NCBI GenBank assembly: GCA_014529385.2
Contig: CM043960.1
Location: 117,870,043-117,934,042 of the forward strand
Origin: Adiantum capillus-veneris
Lineage: Eukaryota > Streptophyta > Polypodiopsida > Polypodiales > Pteridaceae
Reading direction: 5' to 3'
DNA: 64,000 bases
Below, piece by piece: positions 11,001-20,594 of the stretch. The notes beneath the pieces were generated by a model, which searched no databases, had not been told where the DNA came from, and saw only the letters and a list, made by a program, of their open reading frames with translations. The position numbers were made by a program, and so were the translations under genes. The stretch's first letter is position 1. Each line of letters begins with the position of its first letter.

Positions 11001-12336
11001 GGCTCGACTTGTTGCAAAGGGTTATGCACAGAGAAAAGGCATACATTATGAAGAGACTTTTGCTCCCGCTTGTCGTATGACTACTGTGTGTTTTCTATGT
11101 GCATTGGCAGCTCATTTTGGTTGGGATGTACATCAATCAGACATTGTTACTGCTTTCTTGAATGGTGACATATTTGAGGAAGTTTATGTAACGTAGCCTC
11201 GCGGTTTTGTCATAAAAGGACAAGAGGACAAAGTGTGCAGATGTAAGAAGGCTTTGTATGGGTATGAGAAAGTTGACGCTCATTTGGTTAAACGAGGCTT
11301 TCGTAACAGTCCAATAGAAAGCACATTGTATGTAAAGCGTGAGGGTGATGTACTTCTCATTGTGGTTCTTTATGTTGATGATTTGCTGATCACTGGACCA
11401 AATGAGAGACATATTGCTGAATTTAAGGCTGATTTCAATGCTACTTTCAAGATGAAAGATTTGGGGTTGTTGCATCATTACTTGGGTATACAGTTTAATC
11501 AGTGTGATGGTGGTATTGCCTTGTGTCAGAAAATTTACATAGAGACATTGCTATGTAAGTTTGGACTTGAGGATTGCAAACCTATTGCCACTCCCATGGA
11601 AATAGGTTTGAAGTTGAGTCTACATGATGCTGGCGATCCTGCTGATGTCACTCTTTACCAAACTGCTGTTGGCTGCCTCATTTATGTATGCAACACGAGG
11701 CCAGATATTCAGTTTGCAGTCTCACAGGTCAGCAGATTTATGCATAGCCCAGGGTCTAAGAATTGGCAGGTTGTCAAGAGGATTTTCCGCTACCTTAGTG
11801 GCACTTTACATCTTGGCTTGTTTTATCCCAAGGGGGGATCATTGCCGCCAGACTTACATGCTTTTTCAGACTTAGATTGGGCTGGTTGTTTTGACACGAG
11901 AGTGTCCACAAGTGGTTTTTGTTTCATGCTTGGCAGTTCATGTATATCATGCTTGAGCAAGAAGAAACCTACTGTGTCCACTTCGATTTGTGAGGCTGAG
12001 TATAGGGCAATCTTCACAGCTACGGTTGAGTGTGTATGCTCAGATGCCTTATGGCTGATTTGGGTGTTGGACAGGACACAACCAACACTATCTACACTGA
12101 CAGTTAGAGCGCATTGGCAGTTGCGAGGAACCTAGTTTTTCATGCTCGCACAAAGCACATTGAGGTGCATTACCACTATGTCAGGGAGAGGCTCTCAGCA
12201 AGAGGGATCAGCTTGTCTTATGTGCCAACACAGGACAACACAGGACAACCTTGCAGATCTTTTCACAAAGGCATTGTCTCGTGAGAAGCTTGAATCTTTA
12301 CGCAAAGCTTTGGGCTTACTCCCCTTTGTCGACTGA
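8076..12336 (+). pseudogene. gag-pol: copia C1 gag-pol polyprotein (decayed)
   Basis: Domains in order: gag (8076-8900), zinc knuckle CHYCKANDHLIKSC (about 8920), protease-region DSGATKHITS (about 9175), GAG-pre-integrase, integrase (9530-10890, with DRGGEY and the QNGFAERKNRS region), RT (10900-11700, with YVDDLLITG near 11370), and RNase H ending ...ALGLLPFVD at 12336. The start region reads ATGCTGAC where the other copies have ATGGCTGAC. There are several frameshifts, a TAG at the end of the RT N-terminal block (11196), and a deletion in RT removing the YGLKQSPRAWY block near 11265. Confidence 0.88.
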
Positions 12337-12398
12337 TCATGTCCTTAGGGCATGGCACTTCCCTTTACTCATGTGCCAGCTCTCGTTCATTGCATGAC

Positions 12399-12411
12399 TC
12401 CAGGGGGGATT
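12399..12411 (+). promoter_or_regulatory. Polypurine tract of copia C1
   Basis: The run CCAGGGGGGATT immediately precedes the 3' LTR, where plus-strand priming occurs in LTR elements. Confidence 0.8.
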
Positions 12412-12638
12412 TGTTACCATATACATGTGGTAGTGATGTGTGTCAACACAGTAGGACCGCCGGGGCATTTTTTCCCTCTTTAGGATGTTTTTTCCCCCGA
12501 GCATTGTATATACGCCCATCACTCTAGGGCTATCTATCTTTCCATTGCACACTAAGTAACACACTCTCTATTGTGTGCCTTGAGCTTCCTTCATCTTCTC
12601 CAAGCTGTGTGTGTTTCTCTGCAACCCTAATTCCAACA
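12412..12638 (+). repeat. 3' LTR of copia C1
   Basis: Same length (227 bp) as 7486-7712 and nearly identical to it, ending TTCCAACA directly before the TTGGA duplication. Confidence 0.93.
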
Positions 12639-12643
12639 TTGGA

Positions 12644-12794
12644 GAGGAAGACGTGGAATAGCCGGTTGAACGTGCCGTTCGATCCTTCGCAGCTCTTGCA
12701 GTACACCTCTGTGCGCCTCACATCGGCGGCTTTTTGCTTGAGTATTCAAAGATTCACCTGTTGCCCTTCTAGGCGTGGCCTTTGCATGAGGCAT
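12644..12794 (-). CDS. Histone H3-like domain, N-terminal half (tail and alpha-N)
   Basis: Starting at ATG 12794 the frame reads MPHAKATPRRATGESLNTQ, a basic histone-like tail of about 24 residues, then VLQELRRIERHV and AIPRLPLQ, aligning with H3 LREIRKYQKS and RKLPFQ. It stops exactly at the copia C1 insertion. Removing C1 and one copy of the 5-bp duplication joins LPLQ to RIVREI, matching H3 LPFQRLVREI residue for residue. An in-frame ATG at 12839 would add 15 residues. The tail does not match the canonical H3 tail (no ARTKQTARKS), so this is a divergent variant and not a host core histone copy. Confidence 0.8.
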
Positions 12795-12854
12795 CTCTAC
12801 AAATAGCATAACAGAAAATGACATTTCATTTGCTAGCACAAGGGACTTAAGATT

Positions 12855-13275
12855 TCAGAAAAGGTTAGTACCAAGCGAACAGGTGCATCGAATAGAGTTT
12901 GCCTTCCCGTACTCGCTTGGTACTGACCTCAGACAAGTGTAATAACAGAAATCACTTATATTATCTGAGGTCAGTACCAAGTGAGCAGGTGCATCGAAAA
13001 AAGTTTGACTTCCCTTATTCGCTTGGTAGTGACCTCAGAAAAATGTAATAGCAGACATCACTTATATTTTCTGAGGTCAGTACCAAGCAAGCAGGTGCAT
13101 CGGATAACGTTTGTCTTCCCTTATTCTCTTGAAACTAACCTCAGATAAGTGTAATAGCAGACATCACTTATATTTTCTGAGGTCAGTACCAAGCGAGCAG
13201 GTGCATCGAATAGAGTTTGCCTTCCCTTATTCGCTTGGTACTAACCTCAGAAAAGTGTAATAGCAAGCAAACAGG
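12855..13275. repeat. Array 1: four 106-bp repeats, each a long hairpin
   Basis: The unit starts at about 12859, 12965, 13071 and 13177 (106-bp period; the first is partly degenerate). Each unit contains CTGAGGTCAGTACCAAGCGA, a spacer with AGGTGCATCGAATAGAGTTT, and the inverted arm TCGCTTGGTACTGACCTCAG, so one strand can fold into a stem of about 20 bp. The units are joined by AAAAGTGTAATAGCAGACATCACTTATATTTT. The array lies directly upstream of the H3-like gene start (12794, minus strand). Confidence 0.9.
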
Positions 13276-14330
13276 TTTGCATCCCCTGCAACAAAAAACC
13301 AATGTGAAGGAGACGTTTAAGTCCATGCTGTCCTAATTGTCACGTCGTGCCCTCCCATCACCTCCCCTAATCTAGGGGGGGTGGTACCATTGCTTCTCCC
13401 TCCCACGTCTACCTCTCATGAAAACGCATGGCGGTACTCCAACCCACCGCCTCATAGACCACTCATCAGCCAGAACCTAGGCCTTGCTTTTCAGGCATGT
13501 CCATCTAGTCTATTTAACCAGCAGTTTTTTTCGAACCTCCCTCAAGGTTTCAAAGAGCAACTATAGGAAGCTTAGGATAGTGGTGATGCCTTTCCAAGGG
13601 ACACTCCCGTAGCGCCAGCAGGACCACATCCGGGCCCTCCTCATGAGGTCCCCCCTTGGTCCTCCCCCGATGGTACCCTTAGCGTTCTCGATCGAGATAG
13701 CTTAGGAGTAGCTGCTGTCAACACGGGAGTCAATCCTCCAGGTAAGCCGCTGGTAATTCTGCCTACCTCAACTGCCAAACCAACACGGGAGCTACCAACC
13801 CTTGGAAGCTCAGAAATTCTTTCCTTTTTGCTCCCAATTTTCAAGCTCCTAGTTTGAAGATCTTATTTGCTAAATGCTCTGTGCAGGATGCTAGCCTCAA
13901 GCTGGAACAAATGAGGATCTACAGGAACAGAGTCTCAATCCTCAAAGACTCTCTGGAAGCAAGAAGGGCTGAAGACCTGCAGGGATTGCTCGCTGAGAAT
14001 GGCTCTCTAGATTGTATCTGTAATTGGGTACATGAGATGAAGTGCTTGAGCTAGCCAATAAATATGAGGAAGCCCTGAACTTTGCCAACAAGCTTCAAGA
14101 AGAGATAGACTGGCTATGAAGGAAAAGGATTAACTTCTAACTGTTTATTGCCAGTTGTATCCCCCAAAAATTAGTAGGCCACTTTTTGTAAAGTCTGAAA
14201 CTTGGCCTTTGCACTTGTCCCTAATGTTTTCTAACTCAAAACCCCCTACATGGGTGTTAAGTTGCAATTTTGCTTCTCCCTTATAAATATAAAACGCGTA
14301 TTTGGTAAAAAACCCTAAACCTGGAACAAA
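13276..14330 (+). other. 1.05-kb segment splitting array 1, with a coiled-coil gene fragment
   Basis: The hairpin array stops inside a unit at about 13275 and resumes inside a unit at about 14330, so this segment looks like an insertion. It holds an open frame 13854-14054 with heptad-like helix (DASLKLEQMRIYRNRVSILK, then LEARRAEDLQGLLAENG) followed in another frame by ANKYEEALNFANKLQEEID, resembling a captured piece of a plant coiled-coil gene. No inverted ends or target duplication were found by eye. Confidence 0.4.
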
Positions 14331-14480
14331 CAAGGTTTACCTTGCCCTTATTTGCTTAGTACTGACCTCAGAAAAGTGTAATAGCAAACATCATTTATAT
14401 TTTCCGAGGTCAGTACCAAGTGAACAGGTGCATCGAACAAAGTTTTCCTTCCCTTATTCGCTTGGTACTGACCCACTAGA
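14331..14480. repeat. Array 1, displaced fifth and sixth hairpin arms
   Basis: TTATTTGCTTAGTACTGACCTCAG, the joining sequence with AAAAGTGTAATAGCAAACATC, then CCGAGGTCAGTACCAAGTGA and TTATTCGCTTGGTACTGACCC. These are one half unit and one full unit of the 106-bp repeat. Confidence 0.85.
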
Positions 14481-15430
14481 GAGTAAGAGAGATGCGCAAA
14501 AAGGGAGCGGGAGCACAAAAGAGATGGTGTGCTTACCGCGTAGCGTCGATGGGGGTAGAGTTAAAATGATGGGCAGTAGAGGATGCGAAAAGAGGCAGAA
14601 GAGCGCTCATCTGGGGCGAGGGTATTGCAATGCTTACCTCGGCGAGGGTGACAACTTCACTTATGCGCATGATTACACCCGAGATTGTGGTTGGTAAATC
14701 GTATTGCATGGGAATCTGAGCCCATTTATTACTGGTTGTCCTTGTGAGCGCAGTCCACGTGCCTTTTTCGAGTGACCGTTTACAGTCAGAAGCCAATCGC
14801 CCTTGCAGTCGCCATCTCCATCTCCAAGTATAACAAACAGATAGCCGTTGCCTTTGCCTTTTCTGCGCTCTTCCCCTTGGCCACCTCTTATGATCCTGCG
14901 TTTAGAGTCAGACATCGATCACCCTTGCAGTCGCCATCTCCATCTCCATCTCCAAGTAGAACAAACAGATTGCCGTTGCCTTTGCCTTTTTTGCACTCTT
15001 CCCCTTGGCCACCTCTCGTGATCCTACGTTGAGCGACCTCAACTGGTTTGAGTCCTTTGCTGCCACGTCGCCATCGCCATCGCCACCTTCTGGTTCTTGC
15101 TGTCGGTGGCTTGCGACATCACCATCCAACTCGACGCCATTGGATATTGCAGAGACAGGTTTTTTCTCCCTCTCTCTCTCTTCCCTTCCTGTGTGCTGTT
15201 AACTGTGTGCGCACTGAAGCCACTGGGTTACGGGGTTAGAGCACAATGGGAAAAACACTCCAAGGGCCAAAGAGTGGTCATTAGGGCAAGATTAGAAGTC
15301 TCGTACCGCATGGTTGGAATAATTACTCCTTATGTGACCGTGCCTGAGTTTGGACATAGTGAGTGAGTAGGCCTATATATCTATCACTGATAACATTAAA
15401 TGCTCTATTCTTATCCACCTGTTCCGAATG
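14481..15430. other. Spacer between hairpin arrays with a 121-bp tandem duplication
   Basis: Two direct copies at about 14797-14915 and 14918-15036 share CCCTTGCAGTCGCCATCTCC, AACAAACAGAT.GCCGTTGCC and CTTCCCCTTGGCCACCTCT. The repeats read openly in more than one frame, but the frames are low complexity (Ser/Pro) and I take them as non-coding. Nothing else was recognised in this stretch. Confidence 0.6.
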
Positions 15431-16235
15431 CTTGGGTCAGAACCAAGCAAATAGGGCCCTTTGGAGATTCTTGGGGCCCCTATTTGCCTGGTTTTGACTC
15501 AAGTGACGTCACCTATTATGACACTACCGCACGGGACAGAACCAAGCGAATAGAGACCTTGAGGGATACTTGAGGCTCAATATTCGCTTGGTTATGACAC
15601 CAAATACATGCCAAAATTTTGAAAAGTAGTTTTGGCTTGCTTTTTCTTTCAGTCATGGGGGACCGCATCCTAGAAACAGACGTTGTGGCTACAACGAAAA
15701 TCCAACTTGGGTTAGAACCAAGTGAATAGGACCTTCAAAGATTCTTGGGGCCCCTATTTGCCTAGTTCTGACTCAAGTGACGTCACCTATTATAAGATTA
15801 GTGCACGGGACAGAACCAAGCGAATAGAGACCTTCAGGGGTACTCGAGGCTCAATATTCTCTTGGTTATGATACCAAATACAGGCCAAAATTTTGAAAAG
15901 TAGTTTTGGCTTGATTTTCCTTTCAATAATGGGGGACCACATCCTGGAGACAAACATTGTTGGCTGTAGCGGAAATTCAACTTGGGTAAGAACCAAGCGA
16001 ATAGGGCCTTCGGAGATTCTTGGGGCCCCTATTCGCCTGGTTCTGACTCAAGTGACGTCACCTTTTATGACATTAGCACATGGGACAGAACCAAGTGAAT
16101 AGAGACCTTGAGGGGTACTCGAGTCTCAATATTCGCTTGGTTATGACACCAAATACATACCAATTTTGAATAGTAGTTTTGGCTTGCTTTTTCTTTCAGT
16201 CATGGGGATCATAGTCCTGGAGAGAGACGTTGTGG
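15431..16235. repeat. Array 2: three 275-bp repeats, each with two hairpins and a TGACGTCA box
   Basis: Units start at CTTGGGT(C/T/A)AGAACCAAG at 15431, 15706 and 15981 (275-bp period). Hairpin one pairs AGAACCAAGCGAATAGGG with CCCCTATTCGCCTGGTTCTG. Next comes AAGTGACGTCACC (palindromic TGACGTCA, the bZIP/CRE-type box). Hairpin two pairs GACAGAACCAAGCGAATAGA with CAATATTCGCTTGGTTATGAC. The rest of each unit is AAAATTTTGAAAAGTAGTTTTGGCTTG and a conserved GGGGGACC block. The core ACCAAGCGAATA is shared with array 1. The array lies just upstream of gene C (plus strand). Confidence 0.9.
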
Positions 16236-16455
16236 GCGAGGATACATGTGAAGAAAAACTATTCATGTTCTTATACAACGTCCGTGCTCATCACCGTGCA
16301 CCATAACTATCAGGAATGTTTCATGTAGAGTTTTCTATACAGAGAATTATAGATTGCTCATTTGAGTACCTATAAACCCATTTGCAACAGTATGAGGTAG
16401 TCACTTGTGACAATTCCATGAGAGTTGATGGCATGAGATATGTGCACTAGCCGAC

Positions 16456-17918
16456 CTTGACCCTGACAAGAGTGCTTCAAGGAGACTAAATCGTTGTCTA
16501 GAAAGGTGTCCCTCCAATGCACTGCTTGTACAAGACAGGTGTATGAAGCACTTCAAAAAGTATCGCTTAGTGGAATTCTACCACGGGTTTGTCTGTTACG
16601 TATACTTGCAGACAAATGGTGAGTCAGAGACTTCCCAGTCAACAACTTTCGATAGTTGTCCATTGGTGCTTGAGGAAGAGGTAGAGGATGTGGAGGTGCA
16701 GTTTGACCCAGAAGAAGAGTGGGTAGAGGTATTAAAGGAAACATTTGATGCGGGCTTAACTCTTGCTTCTCTTGCAGATGCAACAATAGGGTGCAAGCAA
16801 GAAAGTCCAAGTAAGGAAGTGACTTTGCCTCTAAATTGTGCTCCCAGCTTTGCTATGGCGGGCGACACCCACTACGGTCTACTCACAGATATCATGCATG
16901 AGCTGAATATATGGGAGGACTACTGCCTAGCCGCAATTGTGAATTTTTGTGAGGCAGACATGGGGTTTGTGAATGATGATGGAGGGACCAACATCTTATT
17001 GCTGAAACAGCTGTCCGCGACTCACAGTTTACTTCAGGGTGGCAACTGATCAAAGATACATTCAATGAAGCAAAGTCTGGAGAGGCCAATTTTCCAATAG
17101 ATGAGCAGTTTCAATCGACAACAAAACAACTCGGCTTGGAAAACATTAGTCTATTCACTTGTGGGGGAGGTCGATGCTGGAAATGGATGAGAATCAGATG
17201 GTAATTTCTGTCGTGCATTCAGATGGTATTGGAGATTGCCCAGTGATAAAATATCATGATCAATTTTTTTGTTGACAGGTGCTAGTTTATGACGATAGTT
17301 TCCTTAGAAGAGCGGGAGGCTCACGGCAAGGGCTTGTCATTGGAGTCCAAGGCAAGGATGCGGCGTTGTCTCACTACATTGGGCATTTCAAAAGGTTTGT
17401 AGAAACAATTCAAGTACTTGGCAATTGTACTCATCTCACTTACGGCCCATAAATTCATTACAATTTTTATGTAGATCATAATATACCACAAGGAATACTC
17501 CGAGGACAATGCAAAGTTCCCACTATTTGCAATGAAAGTTATTACAAGATTGTGTGGTGGGCACCCCCTTCCACTAAACGCAAAAAGACTAACTCTGATT
17601 GAGAAACAGTTTGCTCTACGCATCTTTGGCATTGGGTATGGGTGCCAAGCACTCAAAGCCCCCTATTTCATATCCTACACAGCTCAGGCTTTGGCTGCAG
17701 GGGTTGAAGACCCGAAGAGCTTAGATCCATACAACAAGCGGTTGTTTCTGAGGGAAAGAAGATGCCTAATGCTCGTGGGGATGCTTCCATCAATAGAGGA
17801 ACGAGCTCGTCTACAAAGCTTGCACATCAAAGAGGTACAAAGTGAGGAAGAAGGAGGTGCATCGAAGAGGATAAAAATGACGGGATCAGGTCCATCTTCT
17901 CCCACTCCTAACTCGTGA
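16456..17918 (+). pseudogene. Gene C of the TIR element: three-exon gene (unrecognised), one frameshift
   Basis: Exon 1 is open from about 16456 (ADLDPDKSASRRLNRC) through MKHFKKYRLVEFYHGFV to about 17213, with a one-base shift near 16995 where IAETAVRDSQFTSGWQLIKD continues in another frame. An acidic stretch (EEEVEDVEVQFDPEEEWVE) is notable. Exon 2 starts after TTGTTGACAG at 17278 (VLVYDDSFLRRAGGSRQG) and ends near 17395. Exon 3 starts after TTTTATGTAG at about 17474 (IIIYHKEYSEDNAKFPLF) and ends GSGPSSPTPNS at 17918 after a basic KRIK, a possible nuclear signal. No family is recognised. Gene D on the other strand ends inside its last exon. Confidence 0.5.
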
Positions 17919-18242
17919 CTGTCGCCACCTTGCATGGCGCTCCCCTGCATTTGAAGCTCCCCAAGCCATTTGTTTCTTCTCTTTGCGGATGTGTTGTAAA
18001 GACTGTGTAATTTCTGAACTCTTAAGAAGCTCCTTCTACCTTGCTCTATGAATTAGTCGTCTATAAGTCCATTGGTGTAACTCTAATAGGCTATTGGCCT
18101 TATCCTTTCCTTACCCATGTCTAGTGTGCTTAAAATAACCTGTTCTTGCCATGTAGTGGGTTTTTTCCATGCCTTGTGTGGACCATATTGATAGTGAGCC
18201 ATATGTCTTGGAAAAATATGGACCATGGTTGAACAGTATGTG
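17886..18242 (-). CDS. Gene D last exon: SxQGxE motif and C-terminus
   Basis: The frame is HILFNHGPYFSKTYGSLSIW, then STQGMEKTHYMARTGYFKHT, RHG, a TAA at about 18115, and in the same frame GKDKANSLLELHQWTYRRLI with a further TAG, ending ...RHARWRQSRVRSGRRWT. The Glu of QGMEKTH (18165-18167) is the candidate third catalytic acid. The 3' end overlaps gene C's coding end (17886-17918) on the opposite strand. Confidence 0.6.
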
Positions 18243-18319
18243 CTGCATTGAAATAAAACAAAATGGTCAGTAGAGTAAAATTTAAAATTTTGTTTTGTAT
18301 ACGTAGAATGCTAACCCAC

Positions 18320-19083
18320 CATGTAATGTGTGATATGTTGCCCACCCCACCCTGTAAAGTAAGCCTTCTTCCAATCCAGCAAGGCTGCTTGAAATGATGT
18401 GAGCTTACTTTGGTCCCAAGAATGCTGCTCAACGTAGTGGAAAATTTTATCTAGTGATTTCCACACGTTTGCCTTGTGATTCTGGATTGCCCCACCACTA
18501 GCATTGTCTTTAACCACTTTATGTAATTGTTTCCATTTGTTGAACAGGTTTCTCCTTTCTTCTCTATCTGAATCTTTGAGGCTAAACCCAAGAAACCTTC
18601 TTGCCTTCACGCCACCTATCGATGGTTTCCTAGGTACCTTGTAACGACTTTGAGACATCTTAGGTTCCTCTTCGATTTTGACATTGCCTCCATGCAAACC
18701 AATGTCTAAGAGAACTCCCTCTAATACTTTGATCACTCTTTTCGACTCACTCTCTGGCTTAAATGTCCATGCAAAACATATGTACAAATGAACCACCTTT
18801 TCAATTATTTGACAGAGTGCATGAAGTGTACAGACGTGAACTCTACTCAGAGGAATATCAAGCACTGGCCTAAAAGTTTTATCTTGAAGATGTCTATTGG
18901 GAGCTCTATTCCATTGCACACTCTAAAGAGATTGTGCATCAGCCATGCAATATAAGCATGGATTTGCCACAACTGCTCCATGTGTTATGTTGTACATACA
19001 ATTAAGAGTCTTTAAGGCACCTGCCATGTGCCATTCCACTGTATAGTCACCAAATCCTTCCACTGAAAGAACGGCTCCGTTTC
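18320..19083 (-). CDS. Gene D core exon: candidate catalytic Asp and Cys/His cluster
   Basis: The frame reads RNGAVLSVEGFGDYTVEWHM, AGALKTLNCMYNITHG, PCLYCMADAQSL, a TAG near 18927, then FRPVLDIPLSRVHVCTLHAL and CQIIEKVVHLYICFAW, a basic linker, and FQAALLDWKKAYFTGWGGQ ending THYM at the splice donor. The Asp in GFGDY and the Asp in VLDIP are candidate catalytic residues; CxxC and CxLHxxC may bind zinc. The 5' acceptor is approximate. Confidence 0.6.
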
Positions 19084-19239
19084 TTTGTTCTCACTAATGA
19101 TAGAAGGAATTTGAATTTTACTAAAAACCTAATGGAGGATTTCAAAATTTTCCTTAGCAACTTGGAGTGAAAAAAGAAAACACAAAATCAACAACCAAAT
19201 AATCAATATTTTTGTTATTATAGAGTGAATGAAGTATAC

Positions 19240-20295
19240 CTGAAATGATCATAGAGTTAGAATGTTGTTTTTGGATTGCACGCTGAAGTATCGTGGATCC
19301 CCTTTTGTTATTAATGGATCCAGAGCTCTGTTCATGAGGGTAATGGTGACTCTCTCTAGCTTCTTAGTCTTCAGGACCTCGCACTCGTCGAGCTTCAAAA
19401 CAAACTTGAGAACCCCACCGCACTCCTCTCGACTAATCTCAAAGAAGTGAACTGCATACCTTTGCAATGCTTCAAGATCAACGAAGAGGTTGTTGTGCTC
19501 ATTAAACTGTACCTCTCTGCCGCCCTTGCCTAAGAACGTTGCTTCAATATGGAATGGTGACCCAAGTTTCTCAAACACCTCATCATTTACGTGCCGATGA
19601 GCAGCCTTTACATGTGATGGCTTTGGCAGCAATGATCCTCTCTGTAGTTTATTTTGAGACTTTTTAGCTAATGCTTTGAAGAGTGCCCTGTATCCCATCT
19701 GCGAGATGCCACTCTCATCAAGTATTGCTTGCACTTCCATTGGTTCCAAATGATTCTCGTTCATGAAGGAGGTAATGAGCCTCTCTTTCAACTTATAAAT
19801 TTTTTTCTGAGTTATCATCTCCTTTTGGAACTAGACGACTGTAATGCACTCCGCATTGAAGCCTGCACCGTTCGAGTTTGGATGTAGTAAAGACCTTCCA
19901 AAAAAGAACCATGCGTCATGATCATGTATAGGAAAGTGTATCCATTTCTTAGTGAAGCACATTGAAGATGCAAAAGCAGAAACAAACTTCGAGTTACCTT
20001 AAAGCTCCTATGGATTTCTTCAGGCCACCACTACCAATCTTCATGTTCTCAATGTTGCACAGATCTCGTTTTCTTTTCTGACTACCAAGCACGGTGTCTT
20101 TCTCTCGCAAACTTGTGATCTTCTTCTCAAGGCCTTGGATTGTCTCTTTGTTTGATGAAATCTTTTGAGAGCATGCTTCATTAAGTTTCTTCAGCTGCAT
20201 GTTCTCCATCGCTAGGAAGTTTCTTTGCCTTTCCGCATTCAATACTCTCATTTCCAATGTTTGGTGTATCCCAATAGCCCATCCTTGCCATCCTC
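19240..20295 (-). CDS. Gene D middle exon: coiled coil and upstream conserved block
   Basis: After acceptor TTTCACAG (20296) the frame gives a coiled coil (LEMRVLNAERQRNFLAMENM, then KKLNEACSQKISSNKETIQG). Near 19995 the frame shifts, and KFVSAFASSMCFTKKWIHFP, HDHDAWFFFGRSLLHP follow. A TAG interrupts near 19830, then MITQKKIYKLKERLITSFMN to LERVTITLMNRALDPLITKG and DPRYFSVQSKNN, where a TGA follows. The VTxTLMNRALDP phrase is characteristic of the same uncharacterised family as the core exon. Confidence 0.5.
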
Positions 20296-20340
20296 TGTGA
20301 AATGTATGAGGTTAGTGATATTAGCAAAGAGAGGTGGCGC

Positions 20341-20550
20341 TGAAGGGAGAAAAGTGAACCCCGAACCCCGACGGCCTCTAAAACACCGGGGACCGAATGG
20401 CACGCCTCGAGCCTGTCATGGTAAGGCAAACAGGGGGCACCACCTAGCTTCAGCGGCTAGGACGCAAACAACACACCACCATAACAAAGTTTTCATCCAA
20501 GAGAGATGGATGCTTGGGAGTAATGATGAAAGGGAAAGGGAATGAGATCA

Positions 20551-20594
<44 letters not shown>

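Larger units (their letters stand above)
7486..12638 (+). mobile_element. Copia element C1, full length, inserted in the H3-like domain
   Basis: Ty1/copia element with two 227-bp LTRs (TGTTACC...TTCCAACA), a tRNA-iMet primer site, a polypurine tract, and remains of gag, protease, integrase, RT and RNase H in copia order. Flanks are CTGGA (7481-7485) and TTGGA (12639-12643), a 5-bp duplication with one later change. The two LTRs differ at only a few positions by eye, so insertion was fairly recent, yet the coding region is already broken. Confidence 0.93.
5165..12794 (-). pseudogene. Gene B of the TIR element: histone H3-like / acidic tail / Ulp1 protease gene, broken by copia C1
   Basis: Minus-strand pieces lie in the order: basic tail and H3 fold (12794-12644, then 7480-7285), acidic repeat tail (7284-6530), Ulp1 His/Asp exon (from 6352), Ulp1 Gln/Cys exon (5933-5769), and a charged C-terminal exon (about 5690-5181). 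Same strand, same order and short gaps suggest one gene, but the junction between the acidic tail and the Ulp1 exons is unproven, so two genes are possible. Breaks: the C1 insertion, a TAG within the H3 domain (7319-7321) and a TGA in the C-terminal exon. It starts about 60 bp from the first hairpin array. A protease acting on SUMO-like tags beside a nucleosome-type protein suggests chromatin-level control of the element, but that is inference. Confidence 0.65.

Noticed and set aside
7285-12794. Ordinary host histone H3 pseudogene
   Set aside because: The N-terminal tail lacks the conserved H3 tail, the domain continues into a long acidic tail, and it lies inside the TIR element beside Ulp1 exons. 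A retrocopy of a host H3 would keep the canonical tail.
12855-16235. CRISPR-like array
   Set aside because: Periods of 106 and 275 bp with internal palindromes and conserved spacers in a plant genome; no cas genes. These are tandem hairpin repeats.
16553-16868. Minus-strand open frames opposite gene C
   Set aside because: Shadows of the acidic plus-strand exon; no splice or domain support.
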